From positions 1 through 64,000 of the forward strand of contig JAKAFL010000002.1 of the NCBI GenBank assembly GCA_021817945.1: DNA of 64,000 nt, read 5' to 3'. The DNA is from a bacterium (GTDB lineage: Bacteria; Verrucomicrobiota; Verrucomicrobiia; Limisphaerales; UBA11358). How positions within the stretch are numbered: position 1 is the stretch's first letter; each line of letters begins with the position of its first letter. A program made the translations under genes and the position numbers. The notes under the pieces are model-generated. The model saw only the letters and a list, made by a program, of their open reading frames with translations, made no database searches and was not told the DNA's origin. Shown here piece by piece: positions 37,486 through 46,937 of the stretch.

Positions 37486-37860
37486 ATGCTGTCCTGCCAA
37501 GGCTTGGGGGAAAACCCCAACCTGCAATGCCTGCTCACCAACCGGCCCACCGGGCAGTTGTCCCCCTCTCAGTGGCTGCAAGCCCATCGCGCCTATTGAG
37601 GTGTGGAGACCGGTTTGCACCAGCGTTTGGACTTGAGCGCGGAAGAAGATCGAAGCCCAATGCGCAGTCACGACGTCTGCTGGGCCTTGTGTATGTTTCG
37701 CCGCATCGGCATCAGCCTCTTCATGCATTGGCACAAATACCAGCCCAAGAGGGTCAAGGTCACTCTGCCTGATTTTTACGAGAAAATGTCGCTCGAAAAT
37801 CAACGCCGCGCTTCTGCGTTAGTCAACTTCAAGCAATCGGCAGCCTTGGAAAATTCATGA
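37486..37860 (+). pseudogene. ISAs1/IS4-like transposase remnant
   Basis: One frame reads NLQCLLTNRPTGQLSPSQWL QAHRAY, then a TGA near 37598, then GVETGLHQRLDLSAEEDRSP and ALCMFRRIGISLFMHWHKYQ, ending with ALENS at 37860. The block matches the C-terminus of ISAs1-type transposases (H-x-W/Y-x-I/V-E-N/T-x-LH...D...EDxS). The upstream part and the DDE core are gone. It lies between the secreted-protein gene and the flagellar cluster. Confidence 0.65.
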
Positions 37861-38071
37861 GCCAATCGGGTTCCAAAGGAATCAGGTTTCAAACACTATG
37901 CCGGGTCTTCCCATTCCATCATACGGAGGAAGGTGGTTAAGCTTTGCCCACCCAGGACGACAACCCGGCATTTTTTACCCATTCAACCGTTTAAAACGGT
38001 GAAAACAGTTGATTTTATGGGGGTTTTGCAGCGTGGCATCATCGTTGCTAAGCACTTGTGGCATTCTATAC
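37861..38071. other. Leader region of the flagellar cluster
   Basis: This gene-free stretch of 211 bp holds the sigma-54 promoter at 38034-38049. TTTAAAACGG and short A/T-rich tracts upstream (37985-38025) could form part of an activator or IHF region, but no binding site can be named. Confidence 0.5.
38034..38049 (+). promoter_or_regulatory. Sigma-54 promoter of the flgB operon
   Basis: TGGCAT-CATCG-TTGCT matches the -24/-12 consensus TGGCAC-N5-TTGCW, with the GG and GC doublets exactly 12 bp apart. The predicted start is near 38060, only about 12 nt before the flgB ATG. Confidence 0.8.
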
Positions 38072-38455
38072 ATGATCGAAGCGATATTCAATCAGCCGGG
38101 GTTTTTGGCGGCCAGCAAGGCCTTGGACGCAGTGGAACTGCGCGGGCAGGCCATTTCCAACAACCTGGCCAACCTGGAAACGCCGGGTTATCGGCGGGTG
38201 GATTTGGCACCCGGTTTCGAGGCCGCCATGAACAAGGCAATCCTCTCGCAGAACCCGCAACAGATAGCGTCGCTGAATCCCACATTGGCTGCGGATCCGA
38301 ATGCGACGGCGGTAAGCCCGGATGGCAACACGGTTCGGCTGCAGGATGAATTGACCCAGTTGAATCAGAATGGCGCGGCGCACTCATTGGAAACACAGTT
38401 AGTGGTGAGCATGTTCCAGAAACTGCAAATGGCCATCACGGGCAAGAATGCATAA
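38072..38455 (+). CDS. flgB: Flagellar basal-body rod protein FlgB
   Basis: The 127-residue protein forms the proximal rod. The conserved N-terminal rod motif is LRGQAISNNLANLETPGYRR (residues about 24-43), and the C-terminal helix is LETQLVVSMFQKLQMAIT. The start is fixed by the rod motif and the sigma-54 promoter. It is the first gene of the cluster. Confidence 0.95.
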   Translation: MIEAIFNQPGFLAASKALDAVELRGQAISNNLANLETPGYRRVDLAPGFEAAMNKAILSQNPQQIASLNPTLAADPNATAVSPDGNTVRLQDELTQLNQNGAAHSLETQLVVSMFQKLQMAITGKNA

Positions 38456-38459
38456 AGCC

Positions 38460-38888
38460 ATGATTTCGATCATACCAGGAATACAAAACACGTCTGCAGC
38501 GCTGGATGCGGAGCAGACGCGCTTGAATGTGATTGCGAAAAACATTGCCAACGCCAACACGGCTCATGGCCCCGATGGCAAGCCTTACCAGCGGCAGGTG
38601 GTGGTGTTTGACACGGCCCTGCAACAGGCCATGGGTCCCGATGGAGGGGTGCAGTTGGCACCGGTGCAGGTGGCTAAAATCGAGTCTGACAATCGCCCGG
38701 CGTTGCAGGTGTTTGACCCTGGCAACCCGGATGCGGATGCCAAAGGCATGGTTTCCATGCCCAACATTAATGTGAACGAGGAAATGGCGGATCTGATTTC
38801 CGCATCCCGATCCTACGAGGCGAACCTGGCTGCGGCCAAAAATGCGCACACGATGGCCATGGAAACCCTTTCGATAGGCAAGGCATGA
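38460..38888 (+). CDS. flgC: Flagellar basal-body rod protein FlgC
   Basis: The 142-residue rod protein has the N-terminal motif LDAEQTRLNVIAKNIANANT and the C-terminal motif INVNEEMADLISASRSYEAN. Length matches FlgC. I chose the ATG at 38460 because an in-frame ATG at 38448 would overlap flgB and add four unconserved residues. It forms the rod with FlgB, FlgF and FlgG. Confidence 0.95.
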   Translation: MISIIPGIQNTSAALDAEQTRLNVIAKNIANANTAHGPDGKPYQRQVVVFDTALQQAMGPDGGVQLAPVQVAKIESDNRPALQVFDPGNPDADAKGMVSMPNINVNEEMADLISASRSYEANLAAAKNAHTMAMETLSIGKA

Positions 38889-38932
38889 GCGTGCGACAGG
38901 ATAAAAACCCTTGGAAACCCCACTAAACCGGC

Positions 38933-39310
38933 ATGGTTCCGATCACCGCCCTGCAACCCAGCCTGCCCGGCCTTTGGTCCACCGGCAGCGGACCGCTTAC
39001 GGCGGCATCCCAAGCCGCCGGGCCGACGGCGCTTGGAGGCATTCAAATGCCTGCGGATCTGGCACAGGCAGGCGGAGTTGCCCCGGCGGGAAGCTCTTTC
39101 TCCTCGATGCTGGGCCAGTTTGTCTCGGAGGTGAACCAGCAACAGTTGGCCGCCACGCAGACCGTGAACGCCGTGCAGAGCGGCCAGAACATCCCTTTGA
39201 ATCACGCCATGATTGCCATGGAGGAGGCCAATGTGTCCTTCCAGTTGATGGTGGAAGTGCGCAATCGGCTGCTGGATTCCTACCAGGAAATCATGCGGAT
39301 GCAAGTATGA
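38933..39310 (+). CDS. fliE: Flagellar hook-basal body protein FliE
   Basis: The 125-residue protein joins the MS ring to the rod. The C-terminal half is diagnostic: FSSMLGQFVSEVNQQQLAAT, then SGQNIPLNHAMIAMEEANVS and FQLMVEVRNRLLDSYQEIMR. The first 50 residues are an Ala/Pro/Gly-rich extension longer than in E. coli FliE. Follows flgC in the usual flgB-flgC-fliE order. Confidence 0.92.
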   Translation: MVPITALQPSLPGLWSTGSGPLTAASQAAGPTALGGIQMPADLAQAGGVAPAGSSFSSMLGQFVSEVNQQQLAATQTVNAVQSGQNIPLNHAMIAMEEANVSFQLMVEVRNRLLDSYQEIMRMQV

Positions 39311-39326
39311 GAGGCTTTAATCTGGA

Positions 39327-40991
39327 ATGAACCAAAACCTGACCAAACTATTGGGGCAACTACGGGATATATGGCTGCACCTGGGCCCGACCCAGCGTTT
39401 GAACGTGGCCGCAGCCACACTGGTGGTGGTGGGAGGACTGGTGACATTGGCGCTGTGGTCCTCGCGGGTGGATTACAGCCTGCTCTATGGCGGGCTGCCG
39501 GATGGCGAGGCTGCCAAGGTGATCGCCGCGCTGGACGACGCCAAAATCCCGTACAAGACAGGCGGCAGCGGCGGATCCATCCTGGTGCCGTCAGACAAAG
39601 TGTATTCCACGCGCATGCAACTGGCTGGCCGGGGAATTCCCAATGGAGAAGGGGTGGGGTTTGAAATTTTTGACAAGGCCAACTTCGGAATTTCCGACTT
39701 TGTGCAGCGGGCCAACTACACCCGCGCAGTGGAGGGCGAGCTGGCCCGGACGATCAGCCAGATAGACGAGGTGGAATCGGCGCGGGTCATGATTGTGATG
39801 CCAGAGAACCGGCTGTTGCTGGACAAGGACACTTATCCGACCGCCTCGGTCTTTGTGCGCGTGCGCGGAAACTCGCCGCTGCAGACCCAATCCATCAATT
39901 CCATCCGTTTCCTGGTGGCCAATTCCGTGGAGGGATTGAAGCCCAACCATGTGAGCGTGGTGGACAACCTGGGCAATGTTCTCTCGGAGAACACTGATGA
40001 CGATTCCCTTACGGGGCTGACCAGCACACAACTGGCATCCCGCCGGAATCTGGAACAATACCTGGCACGCAAGGCGCAGGACATGATGGACAAGGTGGTG
40101 GGGCCGGGACAAGCCATCGTGCGCGTGGCTGCGGAAATCAACTACGACACCCTGACGCGTTCGGATGAAAAATACGATCCGGACGGGCAGGTGATCAGGA
40201 CCCAGACCAAGGACGACCAGGTGACGGATTCCTCCACCACCGCCAACTCCACGCCGACGGGCATCACGGCGAACACGCAAGTGAACACCAACGGCAGCGG
40301 TGCCGCCTCCGGACCGGTGAACACGACCCAAAACCACAACACCACCTCGACGGTGGAGTATGACGTGGGGAAGACCACGAGCAATCTTGTGGAGACGGCG
40401 GGCGGCATCAAGCGCCTGTCGGTATCCGTGAGCGTGGCGGAATTGGAGCAGGGCACTGGTGATGCGCGCAAGATGGTCCCGCGCACACCGCAGCAACTGG
40501 ACCAACTGCGAAGCATTGTTGCCGGGGCAGTGGGCATAGACACCACCCGTGGCGACACAATTGCCCTGGAGGAGCTGCCGTTCAACACGGATTTTGCGGA
40601 CGAGGTGACGCAAGACCTGAACCAGGAGCAAAAGCGTGATTTTTGGTGGGACCTGGCCCGAAATGCGGTGTATCCGCTCATGGCGGCGGGTGTCTTTTTG
40701 ATATTGCTTCGGCTCTTCAGCCGCACACCGGTGCAGGATATTCCGCTGGGAGTGCCGGTGGGGCGGTTGCTGGCCTCGCACCAGGGCAATGGCCATGCCA
40801 ACGGCAACGGCCACAGCGCGGGCAATGGCAATGGCATGGGCGGGCGGCTGTCGGATTCCATTGAAACACCGCCGGGCGTGGTGACCGTGGAGGTTTTGAA
40901 CCGGTTGATCAAGGAAAACCCAACCAACATGACACAAGCCATCCGCGACTGGATGAGCAAGGGCAGGACAGGCGAACAGAGTCAAAACTAA
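39327..40991 (+). CDS. fliF: Flagellar MS-ring protein FliF
   Basis: The 554-residue protein forms the inner-membrane MS ring. It has transmembrane helices at about residues 25-45 and 445-465 and ring-building motifs in between (ALDDAKIPYKTGGSGGSIL; NFGISDFVQRANYTRAVEGE; AEINYDTLTRSDEKYDPDGQ). The C-terminal tail (VEVLNRLIKENPTNMTQAIR) is the FliG-binding segment. A His/Asn/Gly-rich linker (GNGHANGNGHSAG) precedes it. Length is normal. Confidence 0.95.
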   Translation: MNQNLTKLLGQLRDIWLHLGPTQRLNVAAATLVVVGGLVTLALWSSRVDYSLLYGGLPDGEAAKVIAALDDAKIPYKTGGSGGSILVPSDKVYSTRMQLAGRGIPNGEGVGFEIFDKANFGISDFVQRANYTRAVEGELARTISQIDEVESARVMIVMPENRLLLDKDTYPTASVFVRVRGNSPLQTQSINSIRFLVANSVEGLKPNHVSVVDNLGNVLSENTDDDSLTGLTSTQLASRRNLEQYLARKAQDMMDKVVGPGQAIVRVAAEINYDTLTRSDEKYDPDGQVIRTQTKDDQVTDSSTTANSTPTGITANTQVNTNGSGAASGPVNTTQNHNTTSTVEYDVGKTTSNLVETAGGIKRLSVSVSVAELEQGTGDARKMVPRTPQQLDQLRSIVAGAVGIDTTRGDTIALEELPFNTDFADEVTQDLNQEQKRDFWWDLARNAVYPLMAAGVFLILLRLFSRTPVQDIPLGVPVGRLLASHQGNGHANGNGHSAGNGNGMGGRLSDSIETPPGVVTVEVLNRLIKENPTNMTQAIRDWMSKGRTGEQSQN

Positions 40992-41010
40992 CCCTCAACC
41001 CCTCAAAAAC

Positions 41011-42060
41011 ATGGCAACGGAAACACTGGAAGGAAGCGGCGTGGAATTGGGTCCGCTGACCAAGACACAGAAGCTGGCAGCCCTGCTGGTGATGCTGGGG
41101 CCGGAAAGCGCGGCGGTTATCCTGCAACAATTCCAGCCGCGCGAGGTGGAATCCATCTCCCGTGAGATGGCGCGGTTCAACCTGATCACGCGGGATCAGC
41201 AGCACCAGATTCTGGATGAATTTTCGGATGTGGCCGTGGCAGCGAGCACCTCGGTATCCGCAGGCATCGAGGCCACGCGGAACACGCTGGAACGCGCCTT
41301 TGGCAGCTTCAAGGCCAGCGACGTGCTGAGCCGTGTCACCACCACCCGCGCCCCGCTTGGAGCCATGCAATCCGTGGCGGACATGGATCCCCGCCAGCTA
41401 TTCAACCTTTTGAGAGAGGAGCATGTGCATGTCATCACGTTCATCATCAGTTATTTATCTGCGGAAAAAGCGGCGCAGGTGCTGAATCTGTTACGGAGCG
41501 AGCAGCGGGACCTGGTCTTGCAACGCCTGGCCATACTGGCGCCCACGCCAGTGGAGGTGGGGGAACGCGTGGTGGAGGTTTTGAACGCCAAGATGGGGGT
41601 GAAACAAACCCGGGCGCTGACCCAGACAGGCGGGATCACAAGCGTGGCAGACTTGTTGAACGCCATGGAAAAGAACACCAGCCGCGGATTGCTGACGCAC
41701 ATCGAGGAAAAGAATCCTGAACTCTTCCAGGCCATTCGCAAGAAGATGTTCACCTTTGAGGACCTGCTGCTGCTCGAGGCGCCGCACATTCAGCGGATCA
41801 TGAGGGAAATAGACATGAGAGACCTCACAGTGGCCCTGAAAAAATGCAGCGAACCCCTCAAGAAGACACTTTTGGCGAATATTTCCAGACGCGCTGCGGA
41901 AACGGTGCAGGAAGAAATGGCCTATCTGGGACAGGTCAAGATGCGGGACATCGAGGCGGCGCAATTCCGCATTATTGACATTGTGCGCAAGCTGGAAGCG
42001 GAGGGGGAGATAGAGCTGGAGACCAGCTCGGTATCGGATTCGGAATATGAAATGGTCTAA
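41011..42060 (+). CDS. fliG: Flagellar motor switch protein FliG
   Basis: The 349-residue C-ring protein receives torque from the stator. N-terminal domain: LTKTQKLAALLVMLGPESAA, with MARFNLI. Middle and C-terminal armadillo parts: HPQ-like ISYLSAEKAAQVLNLL, FTFEDLLLLEAPHIQRIMRE and KKTLLANISRRAAETVQEEM. The charged C-terminal helix that contacts MotA is present. Its final 14 bp overlap fliH. Confidence 0.95.
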   Translation: MATETLEGSGVELGPLTKTQKLAALLVMLGPESAAVILQQFQPREVESISREMARFNLITRDQQHQILDEFSDVAVAASTSVSAGIEATRNTLERAFGSFKASDVLSRVTTTRAPLGAMQSVADMDPRQLFNLLREEHVHVITFIISYLSAEKAAQVLNLLRSEQRDLVLQRLAILAPTPVEVGERVVEVLNAKMGVKQTRALTQTGGITSVADLLNAMEKNTSRGLLTHIEEKNPELFQAIRKKMFTFEDLLLLEAPHIQRIMREIDMRDLTVALKKCSEPLKKTLLANISRRAAETVQEEMAYLGQVKMRDIEAAQFRIIDIVRKLEAEGEIELETSSVSDSEYEMV

Positions 42061-42640
42061 GCCGCTTCTGATGCATTCCGGGTTGCGCGACGTGCGCCTG
42101 CTCACGCAGGTTCCGGCGCGGGAATGGACCGCGCACGTACGCGAGCGGGAGGATGAAGCCTACCGGCGGGGACGCCTAGAAGGGGATACGGCCTGCGGGC
42201 TAAAGCTGGAGCAGCAGCGGCAGGAGCTGGATGCGCTGCAAAACGGGGTGATGAAGAATCTGCAATCCATCCTGCCGCAAGTTCTCAAGGAAGCCGAGCC
42301 GGCGCTGATACAACTGGCGCTGGAGGCTGCACGCAAGCTGGTGGCCGGCATGCCAGTGGACGCGGCCATGGTGGAGGCAGTTGTGCGGGAGGCTCTGGCG
42401 CAGGTGGAAGATTCGGGAGAAATCACGATTCAACTCCATCCCGATGACCTGGCCCTGCTGCACAAGCACGCCTCGCCTCTGCTGGAGGCCCACGCAGGAC
42501 GAGGATCATCAGGAGCAGTCAAATTCAGCAGCTCACGGGAGGCCCAGCGCGGGGACTGCCTGGCGCTGACCCGATTTGGCACCCTGGACGCCCGGCGGGA
42601 AACCAAGCTGGAACAAATTCAAACCAGCCTCAACCTGTGA
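42047..42640 (+). CDS. fliH: Flagellar export apparatus protein FliH
   Basis: The 197-residue protein regulates the FliI ATPase. It has an N-terminal basic region, a coiled coil (about residues 40-75, DEAYRRGRLEGDTACGLKLE) and the C-terminal FliH/SctL domain (ALEAARKLVAGMPVDAAMVE, GEITIQLHPDDLALL). The start overlaps the end of fliG by 14 bp and its stop overlaps the GTG of fliI. Confidence 0.88.
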   Translation: MKWSKPLLMHSGLRDVRLLTQVPAREWTAHVREREDEAYRRGRLEGDTACGLKLEQQRQELDALQNGVMKNLQSILPQVLKEAEPALIQLALEAARKLVAGMPVDAAMVEAVVREALAQVEDSGEITIQLHPDDLALLHKHASPLLEAHAGRGSSGAVKFSSSREAQRGDCLALTRFGTLDARRETKLEQIQTSLNL

Positions 42641-44001
42641 ACCCCCAAATTCCATGCACACTTGACCGCCTGCAAAAGGCCGCCCGCCGGGTTCGGGACG
42701 CCCGGATGACGGAATCTTTCGGGAGAGTGGTGCAACTGATTGGGTTGGTGATTGAATCCGAGGGTCCGGCTGCAGCGATGGGCGAGGTTTGCCGGATTGA
42801 ATCCAACCGTCATGACGGAGTGACGCTGGCTGAGGTGGTGGGATTTCGCAACGAACATCTGCTTTTAATGCCACTGGGGGACCTGCACGGGATTCATCCA
42901 GGCAGCGTGGTGACCGCCACGGGTCATCCGCTGAGAGTGGGGGTGGGTGACGCCTTGCTGGGGCGGGTGCTGGATGGACTTGGCCAGCCAATGGACGGAC
43001 GGGGACCGACCTTCACAGACCATGAGGCGGGGTTGAACATGCCTCCACCTCATCCACTAAAAAGGCTGCGAATCCAACAAACCTTCCGCACGGGAATCAA
43101 AGCTCTGGACACCTTCACCCCCTGCGGACGGGGACAACGCATGGGCATCTTCGCGGGGAGCGGGGTTGGCAAGTCCACATTGCTGGGGATGATGGCGGCC
43201 AAATCCGAGGCGGACGTGAATGTGATTGCCCTGATTGGGGAACGGGGCCGGGAGGTGCGGGAGTTTCTGGACCACGATCTGGACGAGGAGGGACGGCGCA
43301 AATCCGTGGTGGTGGTGGCAACCTCCAATGAACCCGCGCTAAAGCGGGTCAAAGGCGCGTTCCTGGCCATGGCCATAGCGGAGCATTTTCGCGACGCCGG
43401 GCGCAACGTGCTTTTAATGATGGACTCCGTGACGCGGTTTGCGATGGCACAGAGGGAAATAGGTTTGGCAACAGGCGAACCTCCCACCACGCGTGGATAT
43501 ACCCCATCGGTTTTTTCCCTTCTGCCGCAGCTTTTGGAGCGAGCCGGAGCCGGGGAAACGGGCACCATCACGGGACTTTTCACCGTTCTGGTGGAGGCGG
43601 ACGACATGAACGACCCCATAGCCGATGCGGTGCGGTCCATCCTGGACGGCCACATCATCATGAACCGGGAGCTGGCCACCCAGAACCATTACCCGGCAGT
43701 GGACGTGCTGGAAAGCGTCAGCCGGCTCAACCGTGACCTCCTGACTGCGGACCAGTTGAAACTGACCGGGAGCGCGCGGGAACACATGGCCGTTTACCGC
43801 CGGAACCAGGACCTGATCAACATTGGGGCCTATCCAACTGGGACCAATGCCGCCATAGACCAGGCGATTCATCTGCGCGAGCCATTGGTGCGGTTTTTGC
43901 GGCAAAAAGTGGATGAAGGCTTTTCGTTGTCCGAGAGCTGGTCGCTGCTGGCAGGGACTTTGAGCACACCCATGCCCACGCGAGGCAAGGCCGCGCCATG
44001 A
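42637..44001 (+). CDS. fliI: Flagellum-specific ATPase FliI
   Basis: This 454-residue hexameric ATPase energises type III flagellar export. It starts at GTG 42637, overlapping the fliH stop. Walker A is GIFAGSGVGKSTLLGM near residue 170, followed by IGERGREVREF, and the Walker B region contains VLLMMDSVTRFAMAQREIGL. The C-terminal export domain is complete and ends with LAGTLSTPMPTRGKAAP. Length is normal. Confidence 0.95.
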   Translation: MNPQIPCTLDRLQKAARRVRDARMTESFGRVVQLIGLVIESEGPAAAMGEVCRIESNRHDGVTLAEVVGFRNEHLLLMPLGDLHGIHPGSVVTATGHPLRVGVGDALLGRVLDGLGQPMDGRGPTFTDHEAGLNMPPPHPLKRLRIQQTFRTGIKALDTFTPCGRGQRMGIFAGSGVGKSTLLGMMAAKSEADVNVIALIGERGREVREFLDHDLDEEGRRKSVVVVATSNEPALKRVKGAFLAMAIAEHFRDAGRNVLLMMDSVTRFAMAQREIGLATGEPPTTRGYTPSVFSLLPQLLERAGAGETGTITGLFTVLVEADDMNDPIADAVRSILDGHIIMNRELATQNHYPAVDVLESVSRLNRDLLTADQLKLTGSAREHMAVYRRNQDLINIGAYPTGTNAAIDQAIHLREPLVRFLRQKVDEGFSLSESWSLLAGTLSTPMPTRGKAAP

Positions 44002-44489
44002 AAGCCCACCGTTTTTCATTGGAATCCGTCCGGACACTGCGCCAGCAGCGAGAGCAGCAGGCCCGGCAACGCTACGCGCGGTCGCTGGAAGCGATCCGCA
44101 AAGCGGAGGCGCGGACGCGCGCGTCGGAGCTGGAGTGGGAAAACGCATTAAAAAACCTGGAGCAATCCGCTGCAGATGGCATGGCTGCGGGGCCCTATGC
44201 CCAGGCACGCACAGGATGCCTGGTTCTGGAGATCCGATGGCGCGACCAAAGGGCCTCATTGATGGAATCTCGCAGGGTGGCAGGGTTGTTATTGCAGGAA
44301 CTCACGCTTGCAACCCAGCAGCGCGAGAGCCTGGACCAATTGGAACGCCGGGCACGCAGACAGCACGCGTTCATGGTCCGAAGAGAGGAACAAAACCAAT
44401 TGGATGAACTGGCCACCCAACGCAATGCCGGCCAGCCTGGATTGACCGGCTGGCCGAGGCGCCTTTCATCCCAACCCACGCCATCATGA
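43998..44489 (+). CDS. fliJ: Flagellar export chaperone-escort FliJ
   Basis: The 163-residue protein is almost all alpha-helical coiled coil (SLESVRTLRQQREQQARQRY; LLLQELTLATQQRESLDQLE), as in FliJ, which links FliI to the FlhA gate. Identification rests on this and on position between fliI and a MotE-like gene; FliJ sequences are poorly conserved. ATGA overlaps with both neighbours. Confidence 0.82.
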   Translation: MKAHRFSLESVRTLRQQREQQARQRYARSLEAIRKAEARTRASELEWENALKNLEQSAADGMAAGPYAQARTGCLVLEIRWRDQRASLMESRRVAGLLLQELTLATQQRESLDQLERRARRQHAFMVRREEQNQLDELATQRNAGQPGLTGWPRRLSSQPTPS

Positions 44490-45085
44490 TGCGTTTTATT
44501 CAATCTCCTGGTTTTGCCGCCCTGCTCGGGGGCATCCTTTATCTGGCCACCACGGCCGCCATCCTGAATCCGTCTCATTTTGCCGGAATCAAGCCGCCTC
44601 CGCCGGACTATTCGGCAGATGACGATCCCTCCTGGAAATTTCGAAACCCGGAGCTGGACCAATGGCTGAGCCAGATCAAGAGCCAGCGGGAACAACTGGA
44701 CCTGCGCCAGCAACAATTGGATGAATGGCAGACGCGTTTGAACGAGCAAATGATGGAAATATCCGCCGCCACGCAGGCGGTAAGCCAATTACAAGCCACC
44801 TTCAACCAAAATGTGGTGCGCCTGAGCGCGGATGAAGCCGTCAACCTCAAACGCCAGACCAAGATGCTGTCAGACATGTCGCCGGAAGGCGCGGTTGCCA
44901 TCCTGAGCCAGATGCAGGATGACGAGGTGGTGCGCCTGATTTTCACCATGAAGGATGACGTGGCCAGCCAGATTTTGGATGCGTGGAGCAAGCAGGGGGA
45001 AGCCCAAGCCAAACGGGTGGCGGACATTACTGAGCGCCTTCGCGTGGTCACTGCGGCTGCGGCGCCGAAACCCCAAACACCCTAA
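44486..45085 (+). CDS. motE: MotE-like flagellar protein (MgtE N-domain fold)
   Basis: The 199-residue protein has one N-terminal transmembrane helix (GFAALLGGILYLATTAA), a coiled coil (about residues 60-110, KSQREQLDLRQQQLDEWQTR) and a C-terminal MgtE-N-like domain (MLSDMSPEGAVAILSQMQDD, then VVRLIFTMKDDVASQILDAW). This matches MotE, a chaperone for the periplasmic stator protein MotC in alphaproteobacteria and common elsewhere between fliJ and fliK. Here no MotC is seen, so its partner is unknown. Confidence 0.75.
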   Translation: MMRFIQSPGFAALLGGILYLATTAAILNPSHFAGIKPPPPDYSADDDPSWKFRNPELDQWLSQIKSQREQLDLRQQQLDEWQTRLNEQMMEISAATQAVSQLQATFNQNVVRLSADEAVNLKRQTKMLSDMSPEGAVAILSQMQDDEVVRLIFTMKDDVASQILDAWSKQGEAQAKRVADITERLRVVTAAAAPKPQTP

Positions 45086-45097
45086 CCCGGCCCACCC

Positions 45098-46918
45098 ATG
45101 CCCACCCTACCTCAACTCATTCCCAACGCCATTGCGGTCGCAATACCAGGAGCGGCCAGCCAAGCGACCGAACCAAATGCAAGCCCCCAAGCGGAACTGC
45201 CAATCTCCGAGAATGGCAAACAGTTTGATAACTTCATGAACCAGGCCCTGGCATCTCCCCGGCCTGGCCCCACGCCAATCACTCCGGCGAATTCCACGCC
45301 GAAAAATGAGCAAGGCCAGCCTGCATCGCAGGCTTCTCAAACGGGTCAAACCCAAGGTTCCATCCCAGTTGACAAGGTTTCGACCAATTTGGCTGTGACC
45401 CATCCCGTCCCAAGCACGGCACCGATCGCATGCCCCCTAAAGACCTCCGACCCTGTTGATTCGCAGGCTAATAATATGAATGCTCCTGCGGAGCCGGGCC
45501 CAACCGCCCTGCCCACGCGGCTCATTCCATCTGGGACCAGCTTGAAAGGGCTTCCCAACACGCAAGCATCGCCCACAAGCAATAAAAAGCCTCAACCCGC
45601 TCATTCCACTTCCACAAACACGACCGCAAACTCCGCCGCCCTTACGGCGAATATCCCGGCCCCCGCCATCCCGGATTTGACCGGCATGCTGCCATTCATT
45701 CAACCCGTCCCGGGATCTTTGCCAGCGGGGTTCAAAACTTCCGTTCCTGTCGTGCAAGGCCGAATTCAATCGGCTGGCCGGAGCACATCGTCTTTGTCCC
45801 CCGTTTCATTGGGTTCAAAAGCAGTCCCATTCGCCGACACGTCCATTGCGGAAACCATCAGCAAACAGGCGGCGGTAAAATCACTTGCAGCTCCTGCGGA
45901 GGCCGCAACGGCGACTGCGCACTTGGACCCAACGCAAACCGCAACACAGAAAATTTCAACCGCTCAGGGCACGCCAACCACAACGACCATGGCAACCATG
46001 GCGGATTCTTCAGTCCAACCCACGAAAATGAATCCAGCTCCGACGGAGCAATCGGTTAACAGTTCTGGCAATGAAATCCAGATCAAGGCAATTCAAGATT
46101 CTTCCAAAGCCCAGGCCCAAGTCACCACCTCACAAACAGTGACCCAAGGGATTGAAAAAATGAATGGCGCAATGTCATCCGGCACTTTCGCCAGCCAGTC
46201 GGGGGTGCAGGCTTCATCGGGACAAGCCCCGTTATCAAACCATGGCACACCTAGTGCTTTAACAGGTGCAACGATGTTTTTAGCCGAGAAACCAACCAAA
46301 ACTGCCGAGCTGGCCGGGAAATTTTTGCCGACCACAGGAATTCAGTCGGCTGGCAAAAACACATCGTCGCTTTCGCAAACTGAGTTAGGCATGAATGGGC
46401 AAACTGGCTGGGCTGCCACGAGCGGATTGAGCCAACCGGTTCAGATCGAAACTGCGGCAACGTCAACCTCCATCAACCACTCAGGATCGGCAAATGGGAG
46501 TATTGAGAAAACCTATGACATGGTGGCCACCAATGCGCTGCAGCTGGCATCCTCGGGACATGACTCCATGACAATCGTCATCAAACCTGCTGCGGACATT
46601 CAAATCTCATTGCAACTGCGGCAGGATGCGGGCGGAATAGCGGCTCAGGCATCATTGCAGCAAGGGGATTATCATCATTTGAGCCAGAGCTGGCCGGATT
46701 TGCAGGAACGACTGGAACAGCGCGGGATACAAATGGCGCCCTTGGCAGACCAGGCTGGGGGATTCATGTCGGGCGGGGGCGGGCAGCCCCGACAATCGCC
46801 GGAAGGTGAAATGGCATCACTGAGACAAACCGTGACTGCAGGTGCCGCGCCAGCGGTTCGAGGTGTGGCTCAACCCGCTGCCGCAAAAACGGGAACAGGA
46901 TGGGAGTTTTGGGCCTAA
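45098..46918 (+). CDS. fliK: Flagellar hook-length control protein FliK
   Basis: The 606-residue protein is mostly low-complexity, rich in Ser, Thr, Pro and Ala (about residues 1-470), as expected for the FliK ruler. The globular C-terminal domain (about 475-570) contains DSMTIVIKPAADIQISLQLR and SWPDLQERLEQRGIQMAPLA, which switches export specificity through FlhB. Two similar pieces, RIQSAGRSTSSLS (near 225) and GIQSAGKNTSSLS (near 415), indicate an internal duplication. Confidence 0.85.
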   Translation: MPTLPQLIPNAIAVAIPGAASQATEPNASPQAELPISENGKQFDNFMNQALASPRPGPTPITPANSTPKNEQGQPASQASQTGQTQGSIPVDKVSTNLAVTHPVPSTAPIACPLKTSDPVDSQANNMNAPAEPGPTALPTRLIPSGTSLKGLPNTQASPTSNKKPQPAHSTSTNTTANSAALTANIPAPAIPDLTGMLPFIQPVPGSLPAGFKTSVPVVQGRIQSAGRSTSSLSPVSLGSKAVPFADTSIAETISKQAAVKSLAAPAEAATATAHLDPTQTATQKISTAQGTPTTTTMATMADSSVQPTKMNPAPTEQSVNSSGNEIQIKAIQDSSKAQAQVTTSQTVTQGIEKMNGAMSSGTFASQSGVQASSGQAPLSNHGTPSALTGATMFLAEKPTKTAELAGKFLPTTGIQSAGKNTSSLSQTELGMNGQTGWAATSGLSQPVQIETAATSTSINHSGSANGSIEKTYDMVATNALQLASSGHDSMTIVIKPAADIQISLQLRQDAGGIAAQASLQQGDYHHLSQSWPDLQERLEQRGIQMAPLADQAGGFMSGGGGQPRQSPEGEMASLRQTVTAGAAPAVRGVAQPAAAKTGTGWEFWA

Positions 46919-46937
46919 ACCAGCAAGAGAACACAAT

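Noticed and set aside
39591-40985. 464-residue minus-strand frame opposite fliF
   Set aside because: Antisense shadow; fliF is clearly real.
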